Source: Nymphaea colorata | Taxonomy: Eukaryota > Streptophyta > Magnoliopsida > Nymphaeales > Nymphaeaceae | Direction of reading: 5' to 3' | Assembly: GCF_008831285.2 (NCBI RefSeq) | Contig: NC_045138.2 | Coordinates: 5,983,205-6,047,204 of the forward strand | DNA: 64,000 bases | Shown here: in pieces, positions 1-12,066 of the stretch | Numbering within the stretch: position 1 is the first letter of the stretch | How the letters are laid out: each line of letters starts with the position of its first letter | The notes under the pieces: generated by a model | The model's input: only the letters and a program-made list of their open reading frames with translations | Told to the model about the DNA's origin: nothing | The model's database searches: none | Position numbers and translations under genes: made by a program

Positions 1-2
1 TG

Positions 3-188
3 CCTGCACTTAAGTCACTGAGGGTGGACCGATGTAATATGCTGAAGACTCTTGCTAATATGCCGGCCTTGGAGTCATTGGAGGTAGTCGGATGTAATAT
101 GTTGAAGACTCTTGCTAATATGCCGGCCTTGGAGTCCGTTGTAGATTCTATGGTAGAAGCTCGCGTGGGAATGGCAACTTTCGCATGA
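3..188 (+). pseudogene. 3' LRR fragment of an NLR gene, cut by the window edge
   Basis: The frame from base 3 reads two and a half leucine-rich units of the form MPALxSLxVxxCNMLKTLAN and ends at a stop at 186-188. The units are about 63 bp apart and nearly identical to each other. The same LRR unit occurs in the NLR pseudogene at 19500-19690, so this is the tail of a paralogous CNL copy whose body lies before the window. The sequence after the last unit (VVDSMVEARVGMATFA) does not look like LRR, so the reading may end in degenerate sequence. Whether the upstream part is intact cannot be seen. Confidence 0.6.
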
Positions 189-539
189 AAGATGGTAAAA
201 AGAACGAAAGTTCGTGCTAGAGTTTATCAAACTTTTCATCGCTCTGCTCGAATTGAACATGATGTAATGACTGTCAAGCAAGGTTTGTGTAGGGTAGGAC
301 CGCAACAGCCCTTTTCCCCCTTTGATGTGCAAGTGCCTTAGTCACTCTTGCCTAGATAGAGATCGCCTGGCCCATCAATGAAATCAATCACATCTTGATT
401 CTCTATAAGTCCAAGAATTTGTGTTTTCCACAACAAGAAGTTCTTGTGTGAAAGTTTAATAGAAACAAAGTTGGCCACATTCACAATGGAGGGATATGGA
501 TACTTAGCTGTTGAAGATTTGATGATGTCGCCATGGTAC

Positions 540-1535
540 GAGAGAACAAAAAATTGCTATGTTATCCAACAAAAAATTTTAATTCCAGAATTATATGCTC
601 ATCCTCAAATTAGAATTTTGGAATTGTGATTCTATCCTAAGAGATGGAATTATGATTTCATAATTTTAGATTTTTTTCATGAATATGAAATTCATTGAAA
701 TAGGCTCCAAGAAAATGGAAGGAAAAAAAAAAAAAAAACAAAGCGAATAAAGAATAAAGACTTGCCGAAAATTACAGTTGACTTGTAGACTTGGGCCCTC
801 TCATAAAAATCAAACTGAGCGAGTGGGTCCGTTTAATTTAGTTAGCTCCAATACCACATTATTGTCTTGTTATTGGTACAGAGTGCCTCCCTTTATTTAA
901 TTTAGAAAACAGGAGAACTGAAGATAAGCTCGATTAATAAAGAACTGAAGATAAGCTCGATTCCAACACTAAAGCCCCTCTCATCCTGTCAATCAATTCG
1001 TATGATATGATCACATATTCAATTAAGGGATATTCCTTGATGGTCGTCGAGACTTTAAGAAGAGTGAGTTTAGAACTCATTCACAATGGCCTGCTTTTAA
1101 TGGTAGACTTGAATTTATGAATTGGAATTATCATCTATGACTCGCTATCGTCTAAGAGCAGGCCACTGTGAATGAGTTCTAACTCACTCTTCTTAAAGTC
1201 TCGATTATCATGGAATATCCCTTAATTGCGTATGTGATCATTTCATACGAATTGATTAACAGGATGAGGGGACTTTAGTCTTGGAATCGAGCTTAAATTA
1301 AATTGAGGGAGGAGAGGCCTAAGTGTAAAGGTCAACTGTAATTGTCGGCAGCCTCTTGCTTTGACCTTTTCTTTGCTTCCATTTTTTTGGGGTCTGTTTC
1401 AATGAATTTCATCTTCATGGAAAAAAAACTTAAAATTATGGAATCATAATTCCATCTCTTAGGATAGAATCACAATTCCAAAATTCTAATTCAAAAATTT
1501 GTTTGTTGGATACCATAGTTCTCTTGTCATCGAAA
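540..1535. repeat. Long inverted repeat (about 1 kb foldback element)
   Basis: The left arm (about 540-1110) and right arm (about 1125-1535) are reverse complements over most of their length. Matching segments include AATTAAGGGATATTCC (1021 onward) against GGAATATCCCTTAATT near 1210-1228, and the stretch from GACTTTAAGAAGAGTGAG to GGCCTGC against its complement at 1160-1200. The outer parts also pair, for example GGAATTGTGATTCTATCC at about 619-637 against its complement at 1463-1481. The spacer is only a few tens of bases. The left arm carries an internal duplication of ACTGAAGATAAGCTCGATT near 917-961. No coding capacity is seen. It fits a foldback or long-TIR MITE; RNA from it would form a long hairpin. 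Confidence 0.8.
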
Positions 1536-1559
1536 ATGAAAAATTGAGTTTTAAATTCC

Positions 1560-2900
1560 ACAATTTTGGTGTCATAAAACACCCTCAAGCTTCACTGGGG
1601 ACGTACAAATAGATGTGCAGTTCTCAAAATTAAATTATTTGCCATTTGGTTTCTTACTAATTAAGTTGACTAGTTCAACATCAAGTGTTCAAAGGCCATT
1701 TTCAAAAATAAATGTTGTTGAAACTTACTTCTATTGTGAAAGGATTGATAAATGAATGAATGGTATTTTTAGTAAGGTACATTGAGAAAAGAATACTTTA
1801 CACAAGTTTAATTTACACAAGTCATGTCTAGGTTATAAGTTTCCTCAATTACAATTACATTTACATTTACAAAATGACTGTAGAGAATCGACAAAAGATA
1901 GGAATGGGCATCGCTCCAGGTGATAGGTGATATAGGTGATAGTTAATTGGCCTGGCTTACTATTTGGATCTAGTTCATATCCAAATCCAAGTCACAGACC
2001 CTTTTCAGGCCCAATGATCGAGACATCATGGTAATTTCCAAACCATTAATTTTCAGTTGAAAATAGTCAAAATTACCCTTAAACGTTCCCAAGATATTGT
2101 TGAATTTCCAAATGCTCTTGATTTTGTCAAAATATCTTTTATTTTCCAAAAAGCCTCATTTTTGTGAAAAAAAATCCCAAAATGCAAACTGCTTCATTTC
2201 TATGCATTTAATAGAATTTGTATTTTGTGTCTACTCCTTCCTACTTGCCTTAAAATGTTCCTAATAGTCCCACTCATACACACCTTTATCAATCTAGAAG
2301 CAAGAAGCGAAGCATAAAGGAAGAGAGACAGACATACACATCATGCTTGCTTGCAGATTCAAGTTTGTTGGAGCCTGACTTGTTCTGTACCAACAGTCTG
2401 GACGTGATCCACTGCAACTTACAGAGATCATAGACTTCTTTCTATTGGGGTGAGTCTAAGCATTTTATCTTTTCCTGTTTCTATTATAAGACTTGGTGTT
2501 CATTATATTTTTGTACGCTCTCTTTTTTGCTCTTGTTGCTGTTAATTTGTCTTTCCTTGTGATTTTTTTTCTATTTCATAATCTAAGATTTAAGAACTGT
2601 TTCATGATCTGCCTTGGTCATGTCCGCGCAACAGGTCCACTGTTAACTGTATCTCTTTTCTTCTTTTGCTCCATTTTAGAGACAAATAATAAGGCCCCTC
2701 AACCAAACTATACACATACATTAGAGTAGCTAAGGTCTATACCACGAATATGCATCCATTACCTATTGAGATGATCCATCAAAGCCTGATCACCACATTG
2801 GCAAGATGCAATGGTCAAGAAATATTAAGCTCTCCTTCCTAACCGAGCCTGGGCTTTTGTGTTGTGTCCACATAATCAAAATGTGGTTGGCTGACTTTTC
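1560..2900. other. Intergenic AT-rich sequence, no gene recognised
   Basis: No homology-bearing reading frame, RNA gene or clear repeat was recognised here. The longest open frame (2493-2729, plus) has a hydrophobic composition expected from T-rich DNA and shows no domain. Confidence 0.5.
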
Positions 2901-2906
2901 AATATG

Positions 2907-2978
2907 AAGTGCAAGGCAAATGGATCCCTTGAACAATACAAGGCTCGCCTTGTACCAAAATGATACACTCAAGGACTG
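2907..2978 (+). mobile_element. Ty1-copia reverse transcriptase fragment
   Basis: The plus frame from 2907 reads KCKANGSLEQYKARLVPK, a stop (2961-2963), then YTQG. This is the Ty1-copia RT entry motif K.K.DGS.E.YKARLVAKG.TQ with a stop in place of the Gly codon. No upstream or downstream copia domain is recognisable; a GA-rich array begins within about 50 bp. It is a dead scrap. Confidence 0.75.
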
Positions 2979-3019
2979 CTACATCTAGACATTTGGTCTC
3001 ATAGTGAAGCCCACAACCA

Positions 3020-3362
3020 TGAGACTGGGACAGAGAGAGAAAGAGATTGATTAATAAGAGAAACAAAAAAGATTTTAAGAAGGAAATTGACGAGGGAGAG
3101 AGATTGACAAAAGGGAGATTTTTAGACAAATTGAAGTGATAGTAGAAAAGATTAGCAAAAGAGATAGAAAGAAACATTTTAAGTGCAAAATCGAAGAGAG
3201 AGAGAAGGAGGGAGAGGTTGAGAGAAAGGGAGATCGCAAAGAAAGAGAGAGAAATTAGTAAAAGAGTGGGGAAAATATATTTTAAGAGATAAATCAAAAA
3301 GCGAGAGAGAGAAACAGACAAAGAGAGCAGTCAGAGCGATTTAAAAGTTCAAACTAAATCAA

Positions 3363-3424
<62 letters not shown>

Positions 3425-4830
3425 CTAAAAGAAAGAGAAAAACAGATTTGCTTTAATAATCAGATCTCTTGATTTTTAATAGAAATTAAGATTACAAGTT
3501 TAAAAAATAATTTTAGAAATTTACATACTTGATCATTTTTTATGCATGCAGAAGAGGAACTTGGGCTCAATAAATAGTATTGGGTAAGTGTTCTAAGCCT
3601 CCTTAGGGGTTTATTTTGAAGCACTTTTGAAACCTATGTAAAGTTAATAATATACACAACGTGGAAAGATGTTTTTGTATGTATGTATCAATATTAAAGC
3701 AAATATATCGTTTAACCTTAGGGGTTATGAGAATACCCTCTCCCATCATCAAGTATGAGAGGAAGCTTAAACTATGAGGAAGAATTGTCACTATAAAAGA
3801 CGTTAACAAAAGTAGCTCTTCTCATACAATTCTTGTGCTCCATTCCTATCAAGAATGTGATTCTAAAGTGAAATCACTCTTTTGATCAAACTACAAATAG
3901 GGATGTTTAATAGATGGTTATCAAGAAAATCAGGATTAAGAGCGGTTAAAGAAACACTTTAAAACTACGAGAGAAAAATAGAGATTTTAAAAGACAAATC
4001 GGCAAGAGGGAGAGAGGGGGAGAGAGATGTTAATAAAAAGGAGAAAAAGAGACTTTACGAGGGAAATCAAAGAGAGAGAGAGAGAAGAACGAAGAAGAGA
4101 GATGGTGTGGAAGAGAAAGAAAGAAATTAATTAAAGAGAAAGAAAGAAAAAAAGTTTTTTAGTAAAAAACGTAGAGAGAGAGAGATGAAGAGAGAGAAAC
4201 CTAAGAAAGAGAGAGAAAAAGATTAATAGAAAGAGAGAAAAGGGGATTTTAAGAAAGAAATTAAAGAGAAAATGATTAACAAAAGAGGGAGAGAGAGAAT
4301 GAATTTTATGGAGAAGTCAAAAAGTGAGAGAAAGAGAAAAAAATTGAAGAGAGAAAAGCGTAAGCTTAATAAAAGAGAGAGAAAAAGTGCTTTTAGAAAA
4401 AAAAAATCGATGAGTAGAGAGTTTTAAAAGAGAGAGAGTGAGTGAGATTAATAAAAGAGAAAGAAGATATTTTAAGACGTTAATGAAAGAGAGGCAGATA
4501 AATAAAAGAGAGAAAAAAAGATTTTGATTTAGAAATAGAAAAAAAAAGGAGAGGGGGGAAAGGGAGAGAGCTATTAATAAGTGAGAAAAGAAAAGGTTGT
4601 AAGAGAGTAATTGAAGAGAGAGAAATAGATTTAAAAAAAGCCATAAATAGAGGGAAAAAGTGATTAATAAGAGAAAGAGAAAGAGATAGTTGCTGGTGTA
4701 AAGGTAGAATTTTTGATATTCTAGATTGTATCAAATATTTATTAAGATAATTATGCAAAAAATATTGTAGCAAATTTTATTTTGAATTATAATTTGCAGT
4801 GTGTATATATATATATATATATATATTCAA
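3020..4830 (+). repeat. Purine-rich (GA) repeat family, copy 1
   Basis: Two arrays (about 3020-3345 and 3960-4690) consist of degenerate units built from GATTAATAAAAGAGAGA, AAAGAGATTTTAAGAGAGAAATC and AAAGAGAGAGA, recurring about every 50-65 bp, with almost no pyrimidines on this strand apart from T. They flank a non-repetitive core (3480-3960) that recurs at 13085-13415. The right end (4690-4800, with TATGCAAAAAATATTGTAGC then a TA run) recurs at 14115-14220 and 15620-15712. Open frames across it on the minus strand encode only Leu/Ser/Phe-rich low-complexity sequence and are not genes. Superfamily unknown. Confidence 0.7.
3364..3422. repeat. (AT)n microsatellite
   Basis: An uninterrupted AT dinucleotide run of nearly 60 bp, inside GA-family copy 1. 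Confidence 0.97.
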
Positions 4831-5199
4831 CTCTCTACTGGGTTGTAGGTTTCTCCCACTCGCATGGACTTAGGACTGTGTTCTACGCTAGTTGAGAAAT
4901 CCACTGTTTTGTATTTCAAATCTATGAACCCATTGAAATGTCATGGATCTGAAATGAAAGGTGTATTGTAAGATAGCTAACAATTAAGAGTCTTTCTACG
5001 AACCTTTACTAAAAACACCATCAGTCATTTCAAAAAGTAATAACTTGAAAATAAATTTGATCTGAATCTCTATCTGAATCCGATTGAAGATTTATGTATA
5101 GTTGAATTTGATCAGATGTCATTTCTTAAAGCTGAATCTGATCTGATTTCTTAATTAGATTGGATAAGCGATTCAAATAAGATATATTGACATCCATAA

Positions 5200-5591
5200 G
5201 TGATTATTTGATGAAGCCAGAATTGTGGATTTCTAGAATCAAAATTCTCATTTTTTGCTGAAATGAGATTGCATTATCAATCGAAGAATATTGATTCTCG
5301 AATTATTGGTTGATTGTTGAATCAAAATTCTAGAATTCCAAAATTTTATAATTTTTTTCATGTTTCTTTAAGGCACGTGCATGTTATGAAGGTTGTAATT
5401 CGTCAATTATAGAATTTGAATTTTTGTTTGATCAAACATGGAATTTTAAATTTTGAAACCAGAATATCAGATTATTAAATACAAAGGAAAACTAGAAATG
5501 GAATTTTCATTTTAATTATAGTTGGAGGTATAATTTAGTTTTTACAATTTTAATTATAGAATCAAAATTCAAGGCCATCAAATGCCCTCTC
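5200..5591 (+). mobile_element. Tourist-like MITE, copy 1
   Basis: An AT-rich element of about 390 bp with inverted ends (GTGATTATTTGATG at the left; CATCAAATGCCCTCTC at the right). It is flanked by TAA on both sides (5197-5199 and 5592-5594). Its right end closely matches 26870-26908, and the complement of its right end matches the left end of 20219-20618. There is no coding capacity. A 3-bp TTA/TAA duplication is typical of PIF/Harbinger-derived MITEs; that classification is inference. Confidence 0.65.
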
Positions 5592-5639
5592 TAAAAGAAC
5601 CATGATTCATCACTAAGACCACCATAAACAGTCGCCACA

Positions 5640-6125
5640 CAATAAACCATGGCTACTACCAATCTTGCACATCGAATGGCAAAAAACTTTTACCCCATCC
5701 TTCTTTTTGAACATCGGAATACAATAAAGGATGACTTCTGATTATTAATACATTGCCCTACACTGCTTGCAAACTTTGTTAACACTTTTCTAGTAAAACA
5801 AACATATCTTGGCTCAGCTACTAACAATTATCATGTCATCAGCAAAAAATATACTTGGAGATTCAAAACAATTATCACCTGCCAAAGAAGGAATCATAAT
5901 ATTCTTTCTCCGAATTTCTCTTCTAAGACATCTTGAGAATATCTCCTATTAATAGCTAAGACATCTTGAGAATATTTTTAGTAGAACAAACATATCTTGG
6001 CTCAGCTACTACATGCAATGAAAAGCAGCTGAGAACCCCTTGACATAATCCCTTCTTACTACCAAAAATCTTTCCCTCTCTCGTATTAATAAACATTGCA
6101 CAAAGATTCACTTCACTTAGTTTAA
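5640..6125 (-). mobile_element. LINE (non-LTR) reverse transcriptase relic
   Basis: On the minus strand, three RT landmarks occur in canonical order. A KIFGSKKGLCQG segment near 6045-6085 corresponds to the family's KGLRQG block. The catalytic block FFADDMIIVSS lies near 5825-5855. An INNQKSSFIVF segment lies near 5715-5755. Stops and frame changes interrupt all of them. A segment containing ACAAACATATCTTGGCTCAG is repeated at about 5797 and 5977. It is a non-functional remnant with no endonuclease recognisable. Confidence 0.7.
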
Positions 6126-6429
6126 AAGACCATATTCTTGAAATGATTGATCACCCCTCACATGCATTAATGGCAATAAGAACCTAAGAATTTGTAAAGA
6201 GGCTGTTAGAGTTTGTTGGCACATAAGGAAATGAATGAGAAAGAGGGAAAATTGACATCACTTTAGATCAATGTTATGAGATTGTTATTGCATACATACT
6301 ATTGGGTCTATTCGGTTCAATATTCTCCATCTGCACATAGTGAGTTTTACCATTTTAGGTATTTGAATGTGTAGGACTGAATTTCTCTGACCAATTATTT
6401 TCGGTTTTTATTAACGTTGAGAGTTGTTG

Positions 6430-8090
6430 TTGTTGCGGCCTTTTTTTATTTCTCCCTAGGTCTCTCTTTTTCTTTTGTCTCTCTATCTTCTATTTCTCCT
6501 TTAAAATTTCTCTCTTTTATATATTAATCTCAGTTTAACTCTCTTTGATTTCTCTGTTAAATTTTTTTTCTCTCTTTTATTAATTTCTCTCTCTCCTTGA
6601 TTTTTATGAAACATTTTTTCTCTCTTTTATTAATCCCTCTCCTTGATTTTTTTTAAATCTATCTTTTCCTCTCTCTCTCTTCAATTTATTTTTTAAAATT
6701 TCTCTTTCTCTCTCTTTTGTTAACCTCTCTTTCTTTGTTTAGTTTTTCTCTCTAATTTCTCTTTTAAAATCTCTTTTTTTCCTCTCTTTTGTTGATCTCT
6801 ATCTCTCTATTTGGTTTCTCTTTTAATTTCTTTTCTCTTTTATTAATATCTTGCTGTCTCTCCCCATTTTCTCTCTTAAAATCTCTCTTCTTATCTCTTT
6901 TATTAATCTCTTTCTATTTAATTTTCCTCTTAAAATATTTCTTTTTCTCTCTTCTCTTAATCTCTCTTTTAAAATATCTTTCTCTCTCCTTTATCAATCT
7001 TCATCTCTCTATCCTTTCAGTTTCTTTCTCTCTCTTAAAGTATTCTGTTCTCTTTTTTATTAATATCTTTCTCTCTTTTTTATTTCTTTCTTAAAATATA
7101 TTTTGTTGTCTCTTTTATTAATTTCTCTCTTTGATTTCTTTTTTAAAATATCTTATTTTTCTCTTTTATTAATCTTTCCCATCTCTCTGTCTCTTCCATT
7201 TCTCTCTTAAAATCTATGCTACTTACTCTTTTATTTTTAAACCAATGCTTTATCCACATTCTCTTCTTCATTCTCTTGATAATCACTTATTGTCCATTTT
7301 ATTAGTGTCTCAAAAGTGTAGTTTTCTTGAGAAAATACATCCTCAATAGGATTGAAATACAACAAGAGAATGAGAAGAGCCACTTTCATCAACTTCTTTT
7401 AAGTGACTATTCATCTTCATAGTTTGGGCTCATACTAAACGATGAGAAGGGCTTTCTCTTTAGAGTAGACTGTTCTTTGATTACTCTTGCTCTCTCCTTT
7501 ATTTTTCACTTAAAGTTTCTCTTTGATTTTTTTAACCTTTTCCCCTCTTCATGTCTCTCTTAAAATGTCTCTTTCTATTTTTTATTAATGTCTCTATCTC
7601 TCTCTCTTGAGTTTCTTTATTTCTCTATATTTAAATCTTTCTTTCTATCTCTCTCTCTCTCTCCCTCTTTGATTCATCTATTAAATTTTTTCTCTCTCTC
7701 TCTCTTTTGTATGCTCTCTCTCACACACTCTCTCCCTTTCTCTCTTTGATATCTTTCTTTGATTTTTTTTTAATTTTTTTTTGTTAATGTCTCTCTCAAT
7801 CCTCTATTTTTCTATTAAAATATATCTTTTTTGTGCACACCACATAATGCTGGTGCATTCTTTTCAAACTCCATAGTGCTTCTGCTCTCTTATATACCTT
7901 TAGGGACCGTTAGGCAATGAAAGCAACTTGTAACTATTCCTTGAATATGCTGAAAGAAATTAGAGCAGATTCAAGAAATACTTAAATTATCTATCAACAT
8001 GCTCCAAAGATCATGACATATCATGTAACAGTTACAAATTGGTCTCTTTGCAAAATAAGCACTTATGAACTGTTACATTTTTTTGTTTTT
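6430..8090 (-). repeat. GA/CT repeat family, copy 2 (inverted orientation)
   Basis: The plus strand here is pyrimidine-rich: units of TCTCTCTTTTATTAATCTCTC and TTTCTCTTTTAAAATCTCT recur from 6430 to 7215 and again from 7490 to 7830. Between them is a core (about 7215-7490) that recurs at 25225-25480 in the same orientation and at about 21785-22010 in reverse. A non-repetitive tail (7850-8090) recurs at 25826-26075. Open frames in it are low-complexity Leu/Ser/Phe and are not genes. Confidence 0.7.
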
Positions 8091-8330
8091 TCCAACCTGA
8101 AGTTTTGTTGAAGGTCAAGCTCTGCTCTCTCTCTTACATTATGGAACCTGAGGGTGGAGGCATTTTTTATGTTAAATTCATATTATTGACCTTTTTTCAG
8201 GCAAAAGTAAAGTAACCTGCAAAAATAAAATTGCCGTTGTTCACCTTGCCTTGTTTTCTATTTTTCTTTTTTATGATGAGGAACCTTCGAAGAAAGAAAA
8301 CCTTATGAACCGTTCGATAACCTTGGATTT
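8090..8330. repeat. Dispersed repeat shared with 40720-40990
   Basis: This tail runs from CCAACCTGAAGTTTTGTT through a CT run, a GGAACCTGAG segment and TTCATATTATTGA to AACCTTYGAAGAAAG. The same order of segments follows the BOP1 gene at about 40720-40990. The first part is also shared with 26050-26080. No coding content. Confidence 0.55.
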
Positions 8331-8339
8331 GGGATCACT

Positions 8340-9825
8340 GGGAATCATAGATTCGCAGATTTCCCTCCCATCTAGTCTTATATATGAGGTTTTAGTTGTA
8401 GGCCAACGATTTCAAGTCCTCTTTTCCATATGGTGGTAGAATATGGTATTTGTTTATGCAGTGCAACCCACATGAAAGGGATTGGCCTATTTTCAAAAAG
8501 TAATATCATTGGATATAAATACATGCACCTCGCCTCACTATTTAGGACCTAATCTCCATAAGCAAGTTAAGTTAACTCATGGAACATGCCCGAATAGCAG
8601 CCACCAGAACAGTTAGAGAGGTTGTTTGACAACAGTGACAATAATTTAAATTAGTTGCATTTATTGAATATTTTAAAAAGTATTTTATGAATCTACGTAA
8701 TTTTTTGGAGTAAAAATATAAAACAGTGTGAGAGAATAATACTACATCAAAGTACAAAAAAAAAAAGGAAAAAAACAAAATGAATCAACTATCAAGAACC
8801 TCACCTATGAATTAGGTAGCGATATCAACTAATGAACCTATCAAACCGCACCTATATGTTTAGCAGCTTGATAGTCTTCCAGTCGGGGTTACAGGCTTTA
8901 ATAGAAAACCAATTCAATTCTTAAAACTAAAGGTTCTTGAAGCACCAAAACCTTGAAGTTGCGTTCCCACTTACTGCCCCATTCAAGTATTTCCTCCACT
9001 CCTTCAATGGTTCTTGAATCAACAAAGCACAAAAACCATTCAACGAGTTCACTCAATGGCTCTCTTGAACTCCAGCCAATGCCATCACCAAACCAGCCAT
9101 CTCCTGGTCCTCTGCAATTCCTCTCAACCAAATTAAAGGTGAACACCGTCTTCCATTTTCCTTGCATGAATTTATAGACCTGAAACAGGCCCAAATTCCT
9201 AACTACTTCTCATGATTCTTACTCCATTTGACATTCCAATAAGATTTTATACAAATCCTTCCAGAATGCTCTGATTAACCCTTTCACTATCTTCTCATTC
9301 TCTCCATGCAAACTTATAACATTCTTGTTCTCCTACAAAATGCCAAAGATCCGTTTCCAATCAAGGTGAATGACATTTAGTTGTTGCAACACATAACAAG
9401 CACTTTCCCAAAGTTACTTTCTATGCACAAATACAGCCAACAAACGAGTCGACAACCTTGCTTGAAGACCATTTGAGCTTCACGGACGTTACAGCAGCGG
9501 GCACAACTGCAAGTCCTGAGAAGGCAACGAAAAGGAGATATCATCCATCCACTGTTCATTTATTCCATTGGACAGCCAAGCATTAAACACCACAAAATGC
9601 GTCCGCGCAACTGACGTGAGAAATCTGCAACATCTTGTGCAGGCAATTTAAATAACAAGAAAATTCTTCTAACAGATATACTACATAGATGCCAATGCCG
9701 ATGAGAAGAGGGTGCTGGTGTAGCATTTGTTAAAAAATTATATATATATATATATATAACCAAAACCACTTACTAAAACCAAACTCATTAAAATTAATTA
9801 ATTAAAATTTTCACTTTTGCAAGCT
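8340..9825. other. Intergenic; one unrecognised open frame on the minus strand
   Basis: The minus-strand frame 9194-8898 gives 98 residues of mixed, non-repetitive composition that look more protein-like than the surrounding frames. I recognise no domain, and no splice context was found. It may be a captured exon fragment or chance. The rest of the interval shows nothing beyond a (TA)n run at 9738-9758. Confidence 0.3.
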
Positions 9826-9829
9826 AACC

Positions 9830-10645
9830 TTACAGATACGATCGTAAGAGAAATTTGGTGAGAAACATATTATAAGTTAGTCATCTTTTTATTTAAATAA
9901 AATTTTTAGTAATAAAAAAATGAATGGCTTAGATAACATTAAATTTTTGACATTAGATAGATCAATGTTTTTTACAAAATTAACTTTAACAAAGCATGAT
10001 TTATATTAATTTAGTGTTTATGACACACATCAGAAAATTCACATTTTGTTTCAAATAATTTTTTAGCACGAATTTAAGAGGTCAGGTTTTTATCCCTTAC
10101 CTAATTGGTCTACCAATAATTTTATATATATATATATATATACCTCTGAACGCTGTTTTGGTTCAGCATTTATTAAAGGACATCAAATTTAGGCTGTCTG
10201 ATCTAGAAGCAGACGGCCTAATTTTTGTTCATCTCTCTTTCTCCCTTTGCCTTCTCCTGTCTATTCTTCTTAGACGGGGCGGCATCTTCTTGGACGGGGA
10301 GCCACCGGGCAGCTCCCCCTATATATATATAACTGATTGGTAGATACCAAACTACTTGGGTAAAAGATAAAAATCAAACTTCTTAAATTCATGTTAAAAG
10401 TGTTTTAAACAAAATGTAAATCTTCTAATGTGTTTATAAACACTAATTTAATATAAATCATGCTTTAGTTCAAGTCATTTTTGTAAAAATAATTGACCTT
10501 TATTTATTAAAATTTTGATGTTATAAAAGCCATTCATTTTTTTAACTATTAAAAAACATTGTTTAAATACTAAAAAGTGACTAAGTTAATATATGTTTCT
10601 CATCAAATCACTCCTAGAATCATATCGGTAATGTTAGATTGGGAA
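9830..10645. repeat. Long inverted repeat element with TA-rich inner ends
   Basis: Arms of about 300 bp (about 9838-10140 and 10315-10645) are reverse complements. Pairing segments include GCATGATTTATATTAA (10003 onward) against its complement at 10452-10467, AAAAAATGAATGGCTT (9916 onward) against its complement near 10526-10541, and ATTGGTCTACCAAT against ATTGGTAGATACCAAA. Each arm ends inward in a short TA microsatellite. The spacer (10142-10312) is less AT-rich and holds a short GC-rich piece. This is the structure of a foldback or long-TIR MITE; no transposase is seen. Confidence 0.75.
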
Positions 10646-10649
10646 AAGG

Positions 10650-12060
10650 TCTCGTTTTTGTCCCTTACTTGAGCGGTCTGGTGTGTGTGTATGTGTGGAG
10701 AGAGAGCGGTTCTTTATAATTGTCTTGGTTCGGCGTTGTGTAGTCTATTCAATGACGGAAGAAAAATACGAGACGTCCTGGGAAGGTTGTATGACGCTTA
10801 GATAACAAGGGAGAAAGATCATAAGAGGGAACAATGTTGCTACAGCGTCAATGGAATACTATTATCGTTCGCAATATTAAACCATTAATCTTATGTTGTG
10901 TGCATCAACTTGATGTGCTTAAGTCTCTTGATCTCATCTTGAAAAGAAGAACCGAATAAAAAGGGCGACGCTGATGCCTGTTGGATTGTCATTTTATTTT
11001 TCCAAATCCGTTCAAAACTTTCACATTCAAGAAAACGAGATGAGAAGGAATAATTATTTGGACACGTAACTCCAATGCAAGCAAAAATTCACTTTTCCTG
11101 ATGGACGAATCAAATTCTTAATTTCGAAAGATAAAATAAGAAAAGAATAAAATGAAATTGACAATTAAAAACAATAAACATCATTTCGAAGAGAATGAAA
11201 CTTTAAAATGATATAAAACAAGATAAATTATATTTCAACAATTCAAAAGATAAGAGAGGGAGAGAAACGGTCAGGGTTGGCATTCTTTTGAATTTTAAGC
11301 AATGACATCAAAAGTTACTTTCAAAGTTCCAGTGTATATATATGCCTTGTGGATAGGAATATAAAACTATTATGTATATTATCTATCTACAAGATGCTTT
11401 ATTATCAAGGTAGAATGAAATTCTTGTCCAAATCATCAGTTTACAAGTTTAAGAGCTTCACCTAGAAAGCAACTCTTTGATCATTTAAGTGAAAATAAGA
11501 TGTTTTTTTTTTTGGGTTTGATATGGCTACCTGTGGGCATTTTCCCACAGAAACCTAAAAAAAACATCTTAGTTTTCTATGCATGATGAAAGCTTTCTAT
11601 GCATGAAATCAAGGAAGCCCACATGAAAGCAAATAGCTAAAAGGCTGGTAACAAAATAATCCACTAGCAATGAATCCACAAAAGATCTAAATGTAGCCAT
11701 AGGATTAGGAGCCAAGTTGTAACAACTCTAGCTAAAGCCACTCTCAAAAATCAAGTAGTTGATCAACATACCGTGTCTACAGATGAAGACACTAGCTGCT
11801 CCTATGGAGACCTCGCACCACGATGTTTCACCTCCTAACAAATAAATAAATGAGAGAAAAAGACGACTAGGTCATAAGAGACGTTCTACGGGTTGGCAAG
11901 GCGATCATCCCATCCATTTTCATAATAAATAAGCATGTATTTGATGAGCTTCAAAAGTCGATTTCTGAACAGAACAAAGACACGACATCTAATAAATAGT
12001 TTAACAGAAACAGCGTCCACAGAAAGAGGAGAAATTTTTTTCTATACACCCAGACAGACA
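10650..12060. other. Intergenic; no gene recognised
   Basis: AT-rich sequence with a short GT run (10680-10698). A segment at about 11680-11710 (AATCCACAAAAGATCTAAA) is shared with the inner arm of the palindrome at 23015-23040. No convincing reading frame or RNA gene. Confidence 0.45.
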
Positions 12061-12066
12061 TATATA

